Positions 47,801 through 59,800 of a stretch of 64,000 nucleotides of DNA are shown in pieces. Position numbers and translations under genes: made by a program. Numbering within the stretch: the first letter of the stretch is position 1; each line of letters opens with the position of its first letter. The stretch comes from Nelumbo lutea (Eukaryota; Streptophyta; Magnoliopsida; Proteales; Nelumbonaceae). The stretch lies in NCBI GenBank assembly GCA_022828595.1, contig JAKGHH010000003.1:52937759-53001758 (forward strand). Direction: 5' to 3'. Under the pieces are notes generated by a model. It had not been told where the DNA came from, ran no database searches, and saw only the letters and a program-made list of their open reading frames with translations.

Positions 47801-50800
47801 CATGTGCATGGATGCATTCATGGTGCACAAGCTACCCTCCTAAATTCACCTTCTGAACCGGTCAAATACTTCATTGAAAAAAGAAATTTTGCTAGCACAT
47901 CTCATGATTCTTTTTATTCTCTTTCTCTGTTCTTATACTTTAACTCATAAATGGGTCCACAAGAATGCATGCATGTATGTCATTTTTCATGCAGTGAAGA
48001 TCTATTGCCTGAGTAATGGTAATTGTTCTACTTTAGTTAATATTTGCTACACCAGTAATGATACCCAAAATAGGAAACAAAAGAAGAAGATATACTGACC
48101 TTCTCAACTAAATGTTGTTCAAGCCATTGTATCCTATCCTTCAATGAGAGAACAACAACTTCAGGTTCAGTTTCAGCTTCCCTACTACTTTCAGAGGCAT
48201 CATTTAGAGGCCCTGCATCTGATGCTTGATCAGATGGATGGTTATCTGTATCATTGGCCCAACTACTCCTATCACACGTCTCCTTACCATGCTGATTCTT
48301 TGCTCTACACATTGAAGTGAAAAAGTCAAATAGGTACTAGATGTACATTCCAAATATAAAATCATACCAGCCTTGATTGCTTACCTGCTCGGAGATATTT
48401 GATTTCTATACTTTGGTAAAGAATTTACTTTATAGGGCCCATTCATCACTACTGATGGAACTGAATCTGTAGAACATGTAGAAGAGCTGTCATCTATTAC
48501 AGATGGGCTTTTCTTCTCTACATGTCCATTTTGTACAGGAAGACCACTCATTCCACTGCTACTGGCTTCTGTAGAAGGATGAACTTCTGATGTATCAGTG
48601 TCCCAGTTGGCAGGACTAGCATCCCTGTCTTCCAAATCTGGGTGAAGTGTCTCAACAACATCATCTCCTGTATCAGAGACATCAGAAACATCATGCAGAG
48701 AATCTTGTTTTTTAAGCACATTAAAAGACTGCTTCTCAGAGAAGTCCTCCATGTTTCTTTTAGTAGGACTTTCTACTTGGTGCTTGTCTTGTACTCCCAC
48801 AACAGACTTTTCGTCCCTTCCCCTATCTTTTCCTTTGCGACTGCCTCGCTTTTGTTTAGACTGTGGAAGAACAAAAACAGAGCTCAGACTAGAGAAAAAT
48901 TCACAGAAAGGTATCAGATGAGAGGCTTCTGTTTAACAACCAAGAAATTGATTATGCTCGTTTGGATTGTATCCACGTGCATCTTGTATTTTGGGTGGGT
49001 CTTTCTAAGGGCCTACTTTTCATTCCCACCCTCACATCCAACCCTTCATATTTGGCAACCTGAACCTGTGTACATGCTATTTTCTTCTCTTAATGGATTC
49101 TTCTAGTCTAGGGGGAAAATATCCACCCTTCCATGGAAAATTTATCAAAGGAAAATAATTGTAATACATAGAGAATAGACACATGATACATGGAAAGGAA
49201 AACATTTCCAATGCTATTCCTGAAAATATTACAGTTGAAGATGTAAGTGTATTGCAAAAGAACCTGTATATGCACATGCACTATAGGCATTCTTTTTTGA
49301 TAAATCTCACTTGACAATATAACCAAACGATAAAGATGCGAGACTAAAGAAGAAACAAAGATCCAACACTCTACAAGACTGCAAAAGCTAAAATATTTGC
49401 CTAATACAGAGCTACATTATCTTAACATATTAACGTCCATTTACTTTCTCTTGGCAAACCCTTTATGGTTTAACTTTAAAATGAATGACATGATAAGTAA
49501 CAAAACATGTTATGGAACCTGGTCCCAAGAGCTACATGTCAGTCGGTGTGGCTTGACTGCTTGAATGTAAATAGCAGAATATTCAATAGATAGGGATTAA
49601 CCAGAGCGGCAGTAATTGGAAGACAGAGAGACTGGTCATTCAGTGGACTAATCTATCACAAGAACTACAAAGAACCTGTTATTTGTTAACTGAAGAAGGC
49701 TGTATAAATTGATCTGAAAAGGCAGAATCATCAGTATAAGTCGATAACCTGATACAGTCTAAGCCCTTTCAACAGCTCCTTTAGTTTGCAGATTTTAACT
49801 CAGTAATGTAAAGGACGTGCCTCAGGCATGCCTAGGCACTCAGGAGATACGCATTTTAAGGTATGAGCCTCACCAAGGTTCCATTGTGACCTGGGTGGGC
49901 CTTGGCACAATGGTATGGGACAAATGTTTTGTAATATAATCCATGACTAAGTAAATTTATGATATAACGTAGCATACCGTATGGCCGCCATACCGGGTCC
50001 CTACATTGTAAATTTGTATTAAGAGAGAACATCTCCCTCCATTTTAATATGAAGTTTTCAGACCATCTTTGAAAAGAACAAAAAATAAAGTTTTTTTTAT
50101 CAATAACAAGAGATTTCATTAAATAAAATTAAGGATACAAAGGGAGGAGATAACCTCTCTTATCTCCCCAAAACAAGAAACAAACAAAGCAGAGTTGAGC
50201 CCAAAGCAAAGTACCCCTATTTACCCTTTGTTTTGCTAACCCACCAGCAAAGGAGTTTGCACATCTGTTAACCCAATTAACTTTAACTTCCATGTCGAAC
50301 AAAAAATAAAGTTGTATAGATAGGTGTTAATGAAATGTATACGCTATGCTGGAATCACTGGCAGAGGATAGTTTGGGACAGGTTTTGTAATCTAATCCAT
50401 GATTATGTAAATTTATGATATATCATACTCTGTGGGCACTATACCAGTCCCCTAGATTGTAAATTTGTATTAGGAGGGAAGATCTTCCTCCATTTTAATA
50501 TGAAAATTTCAGGCCATCTTTCAAAATAAGAAAAAAAGTGTTGAATAGATAGGTGTTAATGAAAGGCAAAGAACTAGCCAAATGTATAGTCCTTCTAGTC
50601 CCTGCCTTTGGATAGCTTATGCACGCCAAATTGTTTTGTAACATCAGAAGAGAAGAATGAAGCATCTATGGTTTGCTGACTGCCGAGGGCCCAAAAGTCT
50701 GATATACAATAAGAATTTAAGCCGCTTGTATGATCAGATTTGGCCAGATCTTTTACCAATTTATTAGCCTCTCATGGTAAATACCAGAACAAGCAATTAA

Positions 50801-53800
50801 GGACAACCTTTAAAACCCCAAAATACCGATAATTTCCATAGGAACCCTTTCTGAACATCTGGAGAGGAAAATAAAAGCTGATATATGTTACCAAAAACAA
50901 AAGAGATATGCTATGATTTATCTTCTAACCCTTGTCTAGTTTTGAAGTTCATTTGAGGGTCAATGATTCCAAAAAGCCACATATAAAATTGAACCACAGA
51001 ACCACAAAGTATGTGTTTGGAACCATGGACGTTTATTGACTAAATGTTTTGTACTTGATTTGTTTGGAAAACCGAGAAAAGCAACGATGAACCCATTTAT
51101 TGACACTTAGGCAACATTAGACGCCACATTAGCAAAAAAAAGTGAATAAACACCTACCCATTGGGGGAAGTACTAAAATGAAGCTTCCCCCAATGGTAGG
51201 CGCGCACATAAACTGTATCTACTTTTGCAAGTCCCTATGCGTACGGATACGCATAATGGGGAAATGCTGAAGTGGCGCCTATGTGGCAGCGTTTATTCAA
51301 CAAACGCCCACGATTCCAAACACACGCATAGTTATAGGGCATATTTTTGTTAAAATGACACCTGTTTTTTCTTTGATCTCTTCTCCTTTTCAGCTGCTCC
51401 ACGCTTAGCCTTTTGTTCACTTTCAGCTAACCCAGCTGCCTCTTCTTCACGTATGAGTTCCTCTTGCCTCTTCAGAGCAACAGCTTCCTGGTATGCAACT
51501 TCAATAATATTGCTGCAATACAAAAGCCTCTAACACAATTAAGGCATAGAAAATACCAAAAATGGCATCTAGAAAAACATGTTAAAGTAGATCAGTTCAA
51601 AATATAAACCTAGTACCATAACACTTTTTTATGGTACTGTCCCAAGCATTCCTATTTCAATTTTGCCCTAGCATTTTGTTTTCCTAATCTACCCCCATGG
51701 TTCCACAGTTCCATAATTCTGACCCCATAGCCCCATCCTTGAATGACCAGCAAAATCTGCACTCACATAAGATAAGAGTAAGGATATGAATTGACAACCG
51801 CACATCATACATCATATGATATAAGTACGATGGGTCAGAAATGCCAAATCATAGATGAAACCTCAATGCCCACCTTGTCATACAAGTGCAACAAGTCAAT
51901 GATGCCAGATTGCAGACAAAGCCTTGATGGCTACATCATGCAATATAAGTGTGATACAAGCTGGAAATGCCAAATCACGTTACACTTAGACACAAGCATC
52001 ATTAGGGGAGGAGATAGTGTAGCCAGTGTGCTTCTACATGCGTGTCAGGAAGGGGAGTACCCCGAGTAACAAGGCCCTGCATTGACATGTGGTGATTCCC
52101 CAACTAACCCAGGTGGCATAGATCAGATGGGTTCTAACTCTTTGAAAGCAAGAACAACATACACCATTCTCATGAAGACTCAGAGAATGAAAATTATTCC
52201 TGCCTAAAGACTCCCTCTTCCCACCTCTCCTCTTAGATCCCCTTTCTCCACCTCCTCTGGCCACCAATTTGGAGATTAAAGCTGGCTTTAGTGCTAAAGT
52301 AGACAGTTGTTAAGTATGCCAAGAAAAGGATTGATATGGTTTAAAAAACTCATGAGATCAAGAAAATCTCTAATGACCAATTCAAGTTGATCATAAAAAT
52401 TATATCATGAACAACGACAATATTCTACATAGAACTTATTCATAAAACCCTTGGTAATTTCAATGCTAAAGCCACTATTCAATGCATGCTTTTTATTAGA
52501 AAACAAGGTCATTATTCTCTAGAATCGTTCTCTGTTATTACCTCTGTTTCATTAAGGGATGACATTTCAGATTTGAGATCTGCTGGTTTCAGGATGGTTT
52601 TCTGGACCACACAAATCAGTGGTGGTATGATTGGAGGAAGGTCCGGGCACTCATTAATGTCCTGACTCATGACGCATTGCCAGACAACCATTCCCACCCT
52701 TGAGTATCCTACACTATTAGATTCCTCTGATGATTTATCCTATAATGATTGCATGATTGATGAAAATAGGCAACTTGAGTCTTCTGTTTGTTCATTGAAT
52801 GCCACAATACTTATTAATGGGGAAGAGATGGGAAAAGAGGGTAGGAATCGATAACCCTGCCAAAACCGTATGGAATCTGGTCGTCCCATCAAAGTTTCCA
52901 CTTATGCTTCAAACTACAGTACTTAACAAGTGCGTCTTTAAGGAAATTTATTTAAAAAGATATTGACCATCACCTCCACTAGTTGAAGCTTCTATGACGA
53001 CCTATGAGAACCCATTGATCATCTTTTTATCTATTATCCCTCTAACTCGAAGAGATGAGCTTACATCCTTAATGCTTTTAAGGTGAGTTGGGTCTTCCTC
53101 AGTTGTTAGGGAGGTTGTGGGAGGATGGTATCTATCTGACCTCAATAAGAAGGCAAAAATCTGTTTGGAGAGTAATCCCAGCATCGACCATTTAAACTCT
53201 TTGAAGGGAGAAAAACTAAAGAGTTTTAACAATAAGAAGATGATGTTTCAAGGAAGATAGTGGAACTGGTTTGTGCCTGAATATCAATTACTAATTTATT
53301 CCAAATCATTCTGTTTCTTTTTTTTTTTTTTGATAAATGAGTAAGATTACTAATCCAGCAAGTAAGAGTTACAAGCAACCCATGGAAAGGCACGAGCTGT
53401 GACCTTTCCTTTAAGACTAGCTACAGAATTATAAGTACAAAAGAAATTACACAGCTGCCGAAAATAAAGTAGCCCAAAGAGCCCCCTGTTTTGCAAGTGA
53501 ATCAGCCATTGAGTTGCTGATCAGCCTACCCACTGAACTCTGATTGCCATATTCCTTGTGACCTTTCCTTTGAGACTAGCTACAGAATTATAAGTACAAA
53601 AGAAATTACACAGCAGCCGAAAATAAAGTAGCCCGAAGAGCCCCCTGTTTTGCAAGTGAATCAGCCATTGAGTTGCTGATCAGCCTACCCACTGAACTCT
53701 GATTGTCATATTCCTTGTTAGCCATTTAACCTTTTTGAGAAGATCTCTAAAGCCCCAGATCACAGAGTCTAGATCCTTCAACCAACCCACTATCACCTAG

Positions 53801-56800
53801 GAATCCCCTTCAATAATCAGATGCTCTATTCCTAGTTGGTTTGCGAGTAGAATTCCTTGCACATCAGCAAGTAATTAGGCCCTTAAAGAGTCTCCCACAC
53901 CTGTAGGACCTAAATACAATGATATGATGCTATTGTCTTTATTTCTCAGCGCTCCTCCTATGCCTGAAGGTCCAGGGTTACCTCGGCTACTTCCATCAAA
54001 GTTCAGCTTAATAAACTCCTCTCCAGGTGGCATCCATTCAACCACATATCTGTCCTTCCTGGTAGAAGTATTAGCCACAGCTAACCAGCTTCTCCTTAGG
54101 TCATCGAAAGAGTATGCATCATCAAAGAGATTTAGAGCTTTCAGCCACTAAATTGCCCTTGCCAAAATGCATTATTTAACTTATGAAAAGCTCCTTTCTT
54201 TTTCACCAAAAATTCCAGTGTTCCTTTCTTCCCAAACTGCCCACAACAAAGCTGGTCTTATGCACTTCCACATAATTCTCCCTATCTTTGTGTGTCATTC
54301 AAAGGTAGACGGACTAAACAGTAAAGCTAGTATCAAATGGCAGGTTCCGCCTACACTCAAGCAACATAAACATCCAATTCCATAAAGCTATAGCAAAGGA
54401 GCAAGAGATTAGTAAGTGGTGAGCCTGCTGACAGTCCTCATTCTGAGTTTTACAAAGAACACACCAATTAGGGGATAAGCACCATTTTGGTCTCCTCCTT
54501 TGCAAGTTTTCAAAGGTGTATTACCATAATATAAACTTCCCAACAAAAAACAGTAATCTTTGGGGGAATGGGACTAGTCCAAAATTCTTTAATTGGGAAG
54601 TTCTGGGGTGCAGAAGTGGAGCAAAGGAGCATGAAAAAACTTATTATAAAATTATTATTTTTTGTGTGAAATCTAAGAATTTAAGACCCTAACATGGACT
54701 TGTTTGGGCTTTCCTCGAGGGGTGTGGCACAAAGGCAGCTCGTATAATTAGGAATGTAATATATCACATTAATTACTTGATGCAATTGAGAAAAAAAAGA
54801 GATTGTGGGTTTTATATTCATGAAAATGTTTTATATGTTTGATTTCATTTTTAAATTCTCATTTGAATATGCTTTACATATTATATTTATGTATTTTAAT
54901 TTTAGATAATAGGTTTTTTAAAACATTTATTTTAAAACTTAAGTTAACATCTTTATTAATATTATGTTTTATATTTTTTTTGCATTTTTTTGAATTTTTT
55001 TTTAAATTGTGCGCCTTGCCTCGAAAAGGCGTGCGCCTCAGGCGCAAAATGGCCCTTGCGCCTTGCGCTTTTAAAACACTGAGAAAAAGGAGCAAATGAA
55101 ACTGCCTTTCAGTTTAGGGGTCCAAATAGGTTTGAGGTGCTCTAAGCAAATAGACTCAAGTGAAGACAACAATTCTGAAACACAAGCACTTTCATCATCA
55201 TGTAACCCTCTTCGGAAACCAAAATCTTAGTTTAAGGCCAAAGAAGAAGCTTGAGAGGAAATAAAATTAGAAACCAGCTCTTTCTTATAAAGAGAAAGAG
55301 AGTAATGAGAGGGAAAAAGGTCTTTAAGAGATTGGTTGCCTACCAAAATGTCTTCCCAAAAAAGAACATTGTTTCCAGAATTAACATCATACCTGACCAG
55401 ATTGAGAAAATGGGGAAAGATTCCGTGTTTAGCCTTCTAGGGTGTTGCAAGAATCAACCATCGGGATACCCCAGCATCCCAACCATTTTGCAAACAGCCA
55501 TGAATACTATTCACCACCTTGTGCCACAACCTCTCTCTCTCCAATGGCCATCTCCAAAGCCACTTCCCTGGCAGAGCTTCAGTCTTAAATAACTAGGTTA
55601 CCTAATCCTAATCCCCCTTCTTCCTTACTTCTGCTAACTATCTCCCACCTAATCAAATGATGCTTTTCTCTTCCCCTAGCTCCCACAAGAAGTCCCTCAT
55701 CACCTTTTCTACCTTCTTAGCTTCCCTTGAAGGTATCCTAACACCGAAAGAAAATAAATCGGAAGACTGGCAAGTGCCACCCTAATCATTCTTTTTCATA
55801 AGTTTGTACTCACAAATCTATCAACGAATTTTTGTTTCTTGCTCCTTGTTGGTTTATTTTGCTCAAAGAGCCTGAATTCTTCTTGTTGGTCATGTTAATG
55901 AATATGGCACTAGCAGCAAGCTTCTCAATTTTTGGAGGTTAACGTAGGGTTCTCTAAATGTAGCCACTTGAAAAGGAGACTTGGATACTACACATAACGT
56001 TGGGTTCTTCAGATGTAGCCACTTGAACAGTGGCACTAGGAGCAAGCTTCTAAATTTTTGGAACTTGGTTATACCATTAGTATGTTATTAACTGAATAAA
56101 ATGCTTATACCCTGTGATGGAGATGATGTTAATTAATGCATGGAACCACCCAAACTGCCGCTGCTTAGGTGGCTGAGATGGGCCCTAAGCTTTCTGGATG
56201 AAGTAATTAAGTACTTTACATTACAGTTCAAAAAAAAAAGATAGGTCCTAATGGACTCAACACCATAAGGTTCCTCTCGGAGTTGGCACCTAGAGATGGA
56301 GTCAGCACCTTCATAGCTTGGACTAAATACCAATCTTTACAATGGTATATATAGATGAGCGCTCAATCTTTTTTGAGATTTACAATATAATTATCTTCTT
56401 AATCAAATGTAACTAAACAAGAAAAGAATCGGTATGGGTCCCACTTGAGCTGGCCGTCACTATTAATGGGCCCAATGCATGGACTGTCTTGCATATAGGC
56501 AACAAATATGGGCCACAGGCCCATGGTCATAGGACTGGGCATTTTTTTAACCCATTTCTTTTCTCTATCATTAATGGCCCAGAACAGTAAGAAAGTTGCA
56601 TAAAGATTATGGCAGTAAGCTGTCCTTCAAAATGCAGTAATAATTCCAAAGAACCAACTAAAGAAAACATATTTAGAATAAAAACACGGCCATCTGCATG
56701 ATTACCTATAAATATGAGCCAGGAGAAAAATTTCAATTGTCCTCCGACCAAGCTCAGTAAGCCGTCTCTCATCACGCTCAGTTGAATCCTTGTTAGAATC

Positions 56801-59800
56801 TTCTCCACAATTCCCATCCTACATATAAAAGAAGTTTGGTGAAATCCCTCGAAATAGAAAACCTGCTTTTAATTCAACCCATGCAAGCATGGATCCATCA
56901 TGAAGATTTCATAGTAAGAAAACCATCAATAAACCCCATCCAGAGTGCACACTAGGACCTCAGAGAAGATCTAACCAACAAGAATTATGGTAAAACCATT
57001 TGTTCAAAGATTTTGCATTCTTTGTTTCAAGGCAACATATGAATACCCCAGAACTTGAAGAAGTCCTTCAAGCAGGAGTCTAGGAAGGGAAAGTGAAGCT
57101 GAAGTGTTCTAACAATACTGGAGGGAAAAGATGGGAGAGTTTGAGCAGAGGGACTCATTTCAGTGTTATTAATGCAGTGAAGCAATGACTTTTCATTTTG
57201 GCCTCCCTGATCAATGCAATGACTAGTTGGTGCCTGCGCACTGACTAGTTGATCACAAAAAATAAATGTCATAAATATAAGATATTGACTCAATCTCAGA
57301 GAAAATACAGAAAAGGAAGACTGGATGGATAAAAGAAAGAGTGAAACCTTGACAATTTGGTTGCTGATTTGTCTAAGGTAACTCAGTACCAGAATACAAC
57401 CAATTTCAAGTTAAGTACCACCAACCAATCACGTAAAATCAGGAATTCTTAAAGGAACTAGCATTTATGTACCAAAGAAAAACATATATGATAAAGTTTT
57501 AAATAATAACAGATAAACACAAACAAAAAAAGTTTTAAAATAACTTTATGCTTGACTAGGAGAACTAGTTAGGGAAGTCGTCAGTATGGCCTTTAATTGA
57601 CTAGTTGGCTGACAAGTTGATGACTAGTCAACACTTTGATTATGCTGATACATCTCTTTTGTAATGCTGATAGGCATGACAGTGATACATTTTGTCTAGG
57701 GGTGTCTCAGTTTCTCTATTCTTGTTGGACTTGTCTCCCATTTTCTTGTGTACTATTTTGTTTTTCCCTCCCATAGTTTGCTCATTTTCTTTCTTTATAA
57801 TAAACGTCACTTACCTATTAAGAAGATAAAACAATACACACCATGTATCCTGCTGATCAATAAATAAATAAATAATACACATCCACTGTCCTGGCAATAT
57901 CTATCTACCATGTAGGCTAGTTATTAGTAGGGGTGGAGTACAAGAGATAATTTACATGACATATTTCCATTTCCACTTCCATGGAGTGACATGAAATTTT
58001 ACTAGAATTGGCATATACCCAGTTAAAATTACCAGCACTATACAGAGTAGAAGAGCCAGTATTATAACATAGGTTGGTGGCAATATTGTAGATATGTGGA
58101 GTAACAATGTTATTTCTTGCCTAACTTATACAATTACAACTTTGAGCTAGTTCAATATTCATTTCAAAAAATAATAGATTATTTAGTTGATCTATTATAA
58201 CCATTACATTTTCTATGAGCTTAAATTTTCTTTAGTTCAATATTCATTTAAAAAAATAATAGATTTTTTGTGTAATAGATTATTTAGTTGATCTATCATA
58301 ACCATTACAATTTCTCTGTGTAATAGATTCTATGTTATCCTCTGTCTTGCATGCATCCAGACTTCATACTAATCTTCTTTCGATGAGTAATCTGATAAAA
58401 AATTTGAAATGTTTAGACTCCGAGACACCAGAGCCATCACATTAGTAGCAATAGTTAGTGGATTAGAGTCAATGAGTCAGATTATTCAGTTAGGTTATCT
58501 TTCTTTCAGACCATTGAGATGTTTGTTTCCAGAGTTGTTAAGTTTGTTCAATTATCTAATCTAGAGTGTGAAAGTTGTTAGTTGGGAAAGCATTGTAGAC
58601 ATTCTTTTAAACCAAGCATTGTAAACATTCTTTTGCTTTTGATAATGTTCACACTGATATATGGGGACCTTATCAAATTTCTTCCATGGGTGGACATTGT
58701 TATTTCCATTTGTTTGTTGATGATCATACTCGGTTTTCTTGGATAGATTTGATGAGATCACATTATGATGTACCTAATTTGGTGCGACAATTCTACTAGA
58801 TGGTTCTCACATAGTTTGAGACTTTGAGGTGAGGACTAAGATTTTCATATCAAACAATGTTAGACAATATTCTGATAATGATTTGGCCACATTTTTTGGA
58901 GAATGGGGTGATTCATCAAAGTAGTTGTGTTTATAAACCGTAGCAAAATGGGGTAATGGAGAGAAAAAATAGACACATTATGGAGGTGGCAAGAAGTCTT
59001 ATGGTGTCTGCTTCAGTTCCTACTCATTTTTGGGGGGATGCAATTCACACAGTTGTGTACCTGATTAACCATGTACCTTCACACATCCTAGGGTTTAAGG
59101 TGCCATTTAGTTTACTTTTTCCTATTGGGGAGATATTTCATATACCTTTGAGGGATTTTGGGTGTGTTTGTTTCTTTTTTATCAATAACAGCACTTTTAT
59201 TAAAAGAGATACGTAAGATACAACTAGAAAGGAGGGGTAAAATGTCTTATCTCCTCCCTAGCAGATAAGATGTATTTCTTTTCCCAGTTTCCTTTCTCCC
59301 TAGCCAATGCAATTCTTGGTTCTGGGATGGTAAACGCCACAGTTAGCTTTCCTTGGGTTCCCACCATGTCTTCTAAGCCCAGCATCTCCAGTCTCTTTCT
59401 TCTTTCTATCATCTCTTCTTTCTTACTCTGTCCCCCAACTACTCTCTTTGTTTGTACCTTCACTGCCTTTGATTCCTTACTGACTAATCTCCTGTGTAGA
59501 GCATTAACCATTGTTGTCCATCCCTGTTATCGAACACCTTCAGGGATAACTAATATTTGTCTCTTCCTTTTGTCGAACTTCTCTTCCAAGGTAACAAACC
59601 AACCACTAGAGTTCTTCCTTCTCTCAGCTATGTATTCTCTCCTTGCTTACCTTAGCATACCTTTCCACCTTTCACTCCAACTCACCTGGCCAGCAACAGC
59701 ACCATCTAGGAAACTCTGAAACCACGGAACGACATCTTCCACTAACAGAACTGTTCCTTTCTTTCCTTCTCTAATCTTAACCGTAAGCTCCTTTTGGTAA

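Larger units (their letters stand above)
44848..48099. other. TRAF1-like intron between exons f and g
   Basis: 3.25 kb holding a MITE, an RTE LINE fragment, an unclassified repeat at about 46020-46960 and a GGGCC-family repeat. The short ORFs have no gene support. Confidence 0.7.
48861..51361. other. TRAF1-like intron between exons d and e
   Basis: 2.5 kb. Besides the elements listed at 49914-50565 and 51010-51330, about 49805-49855 has GCCTCAGGCATGCCTAGG-type palindromic words. No other gene. Confidence 0.6.
53318..55783 (-). mobile_element. 5'-truncated L1 LINE in TRAF1-like intron
   Basis: The 3' end is the T run at 53318-53331 (minus-strand poly(A)). Minus-strand coding blocks in order: end of RT ([14 protein letters not shown] near 55760), the W-rich linker (GKWLWRWP near 55555), a zinc-binding zf-RVT region ([21 protein letters not shown] at 54400-54470) and RNase H ([20 protein letters not shown] near 53950-54010). 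Flanks AATCATTCTGTTTC (53304-53317) and AATCATTCTTTTTC (55784-55797) match at 13 of 14. Frameshifts and stops make it dead. Confidence 0.88.
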
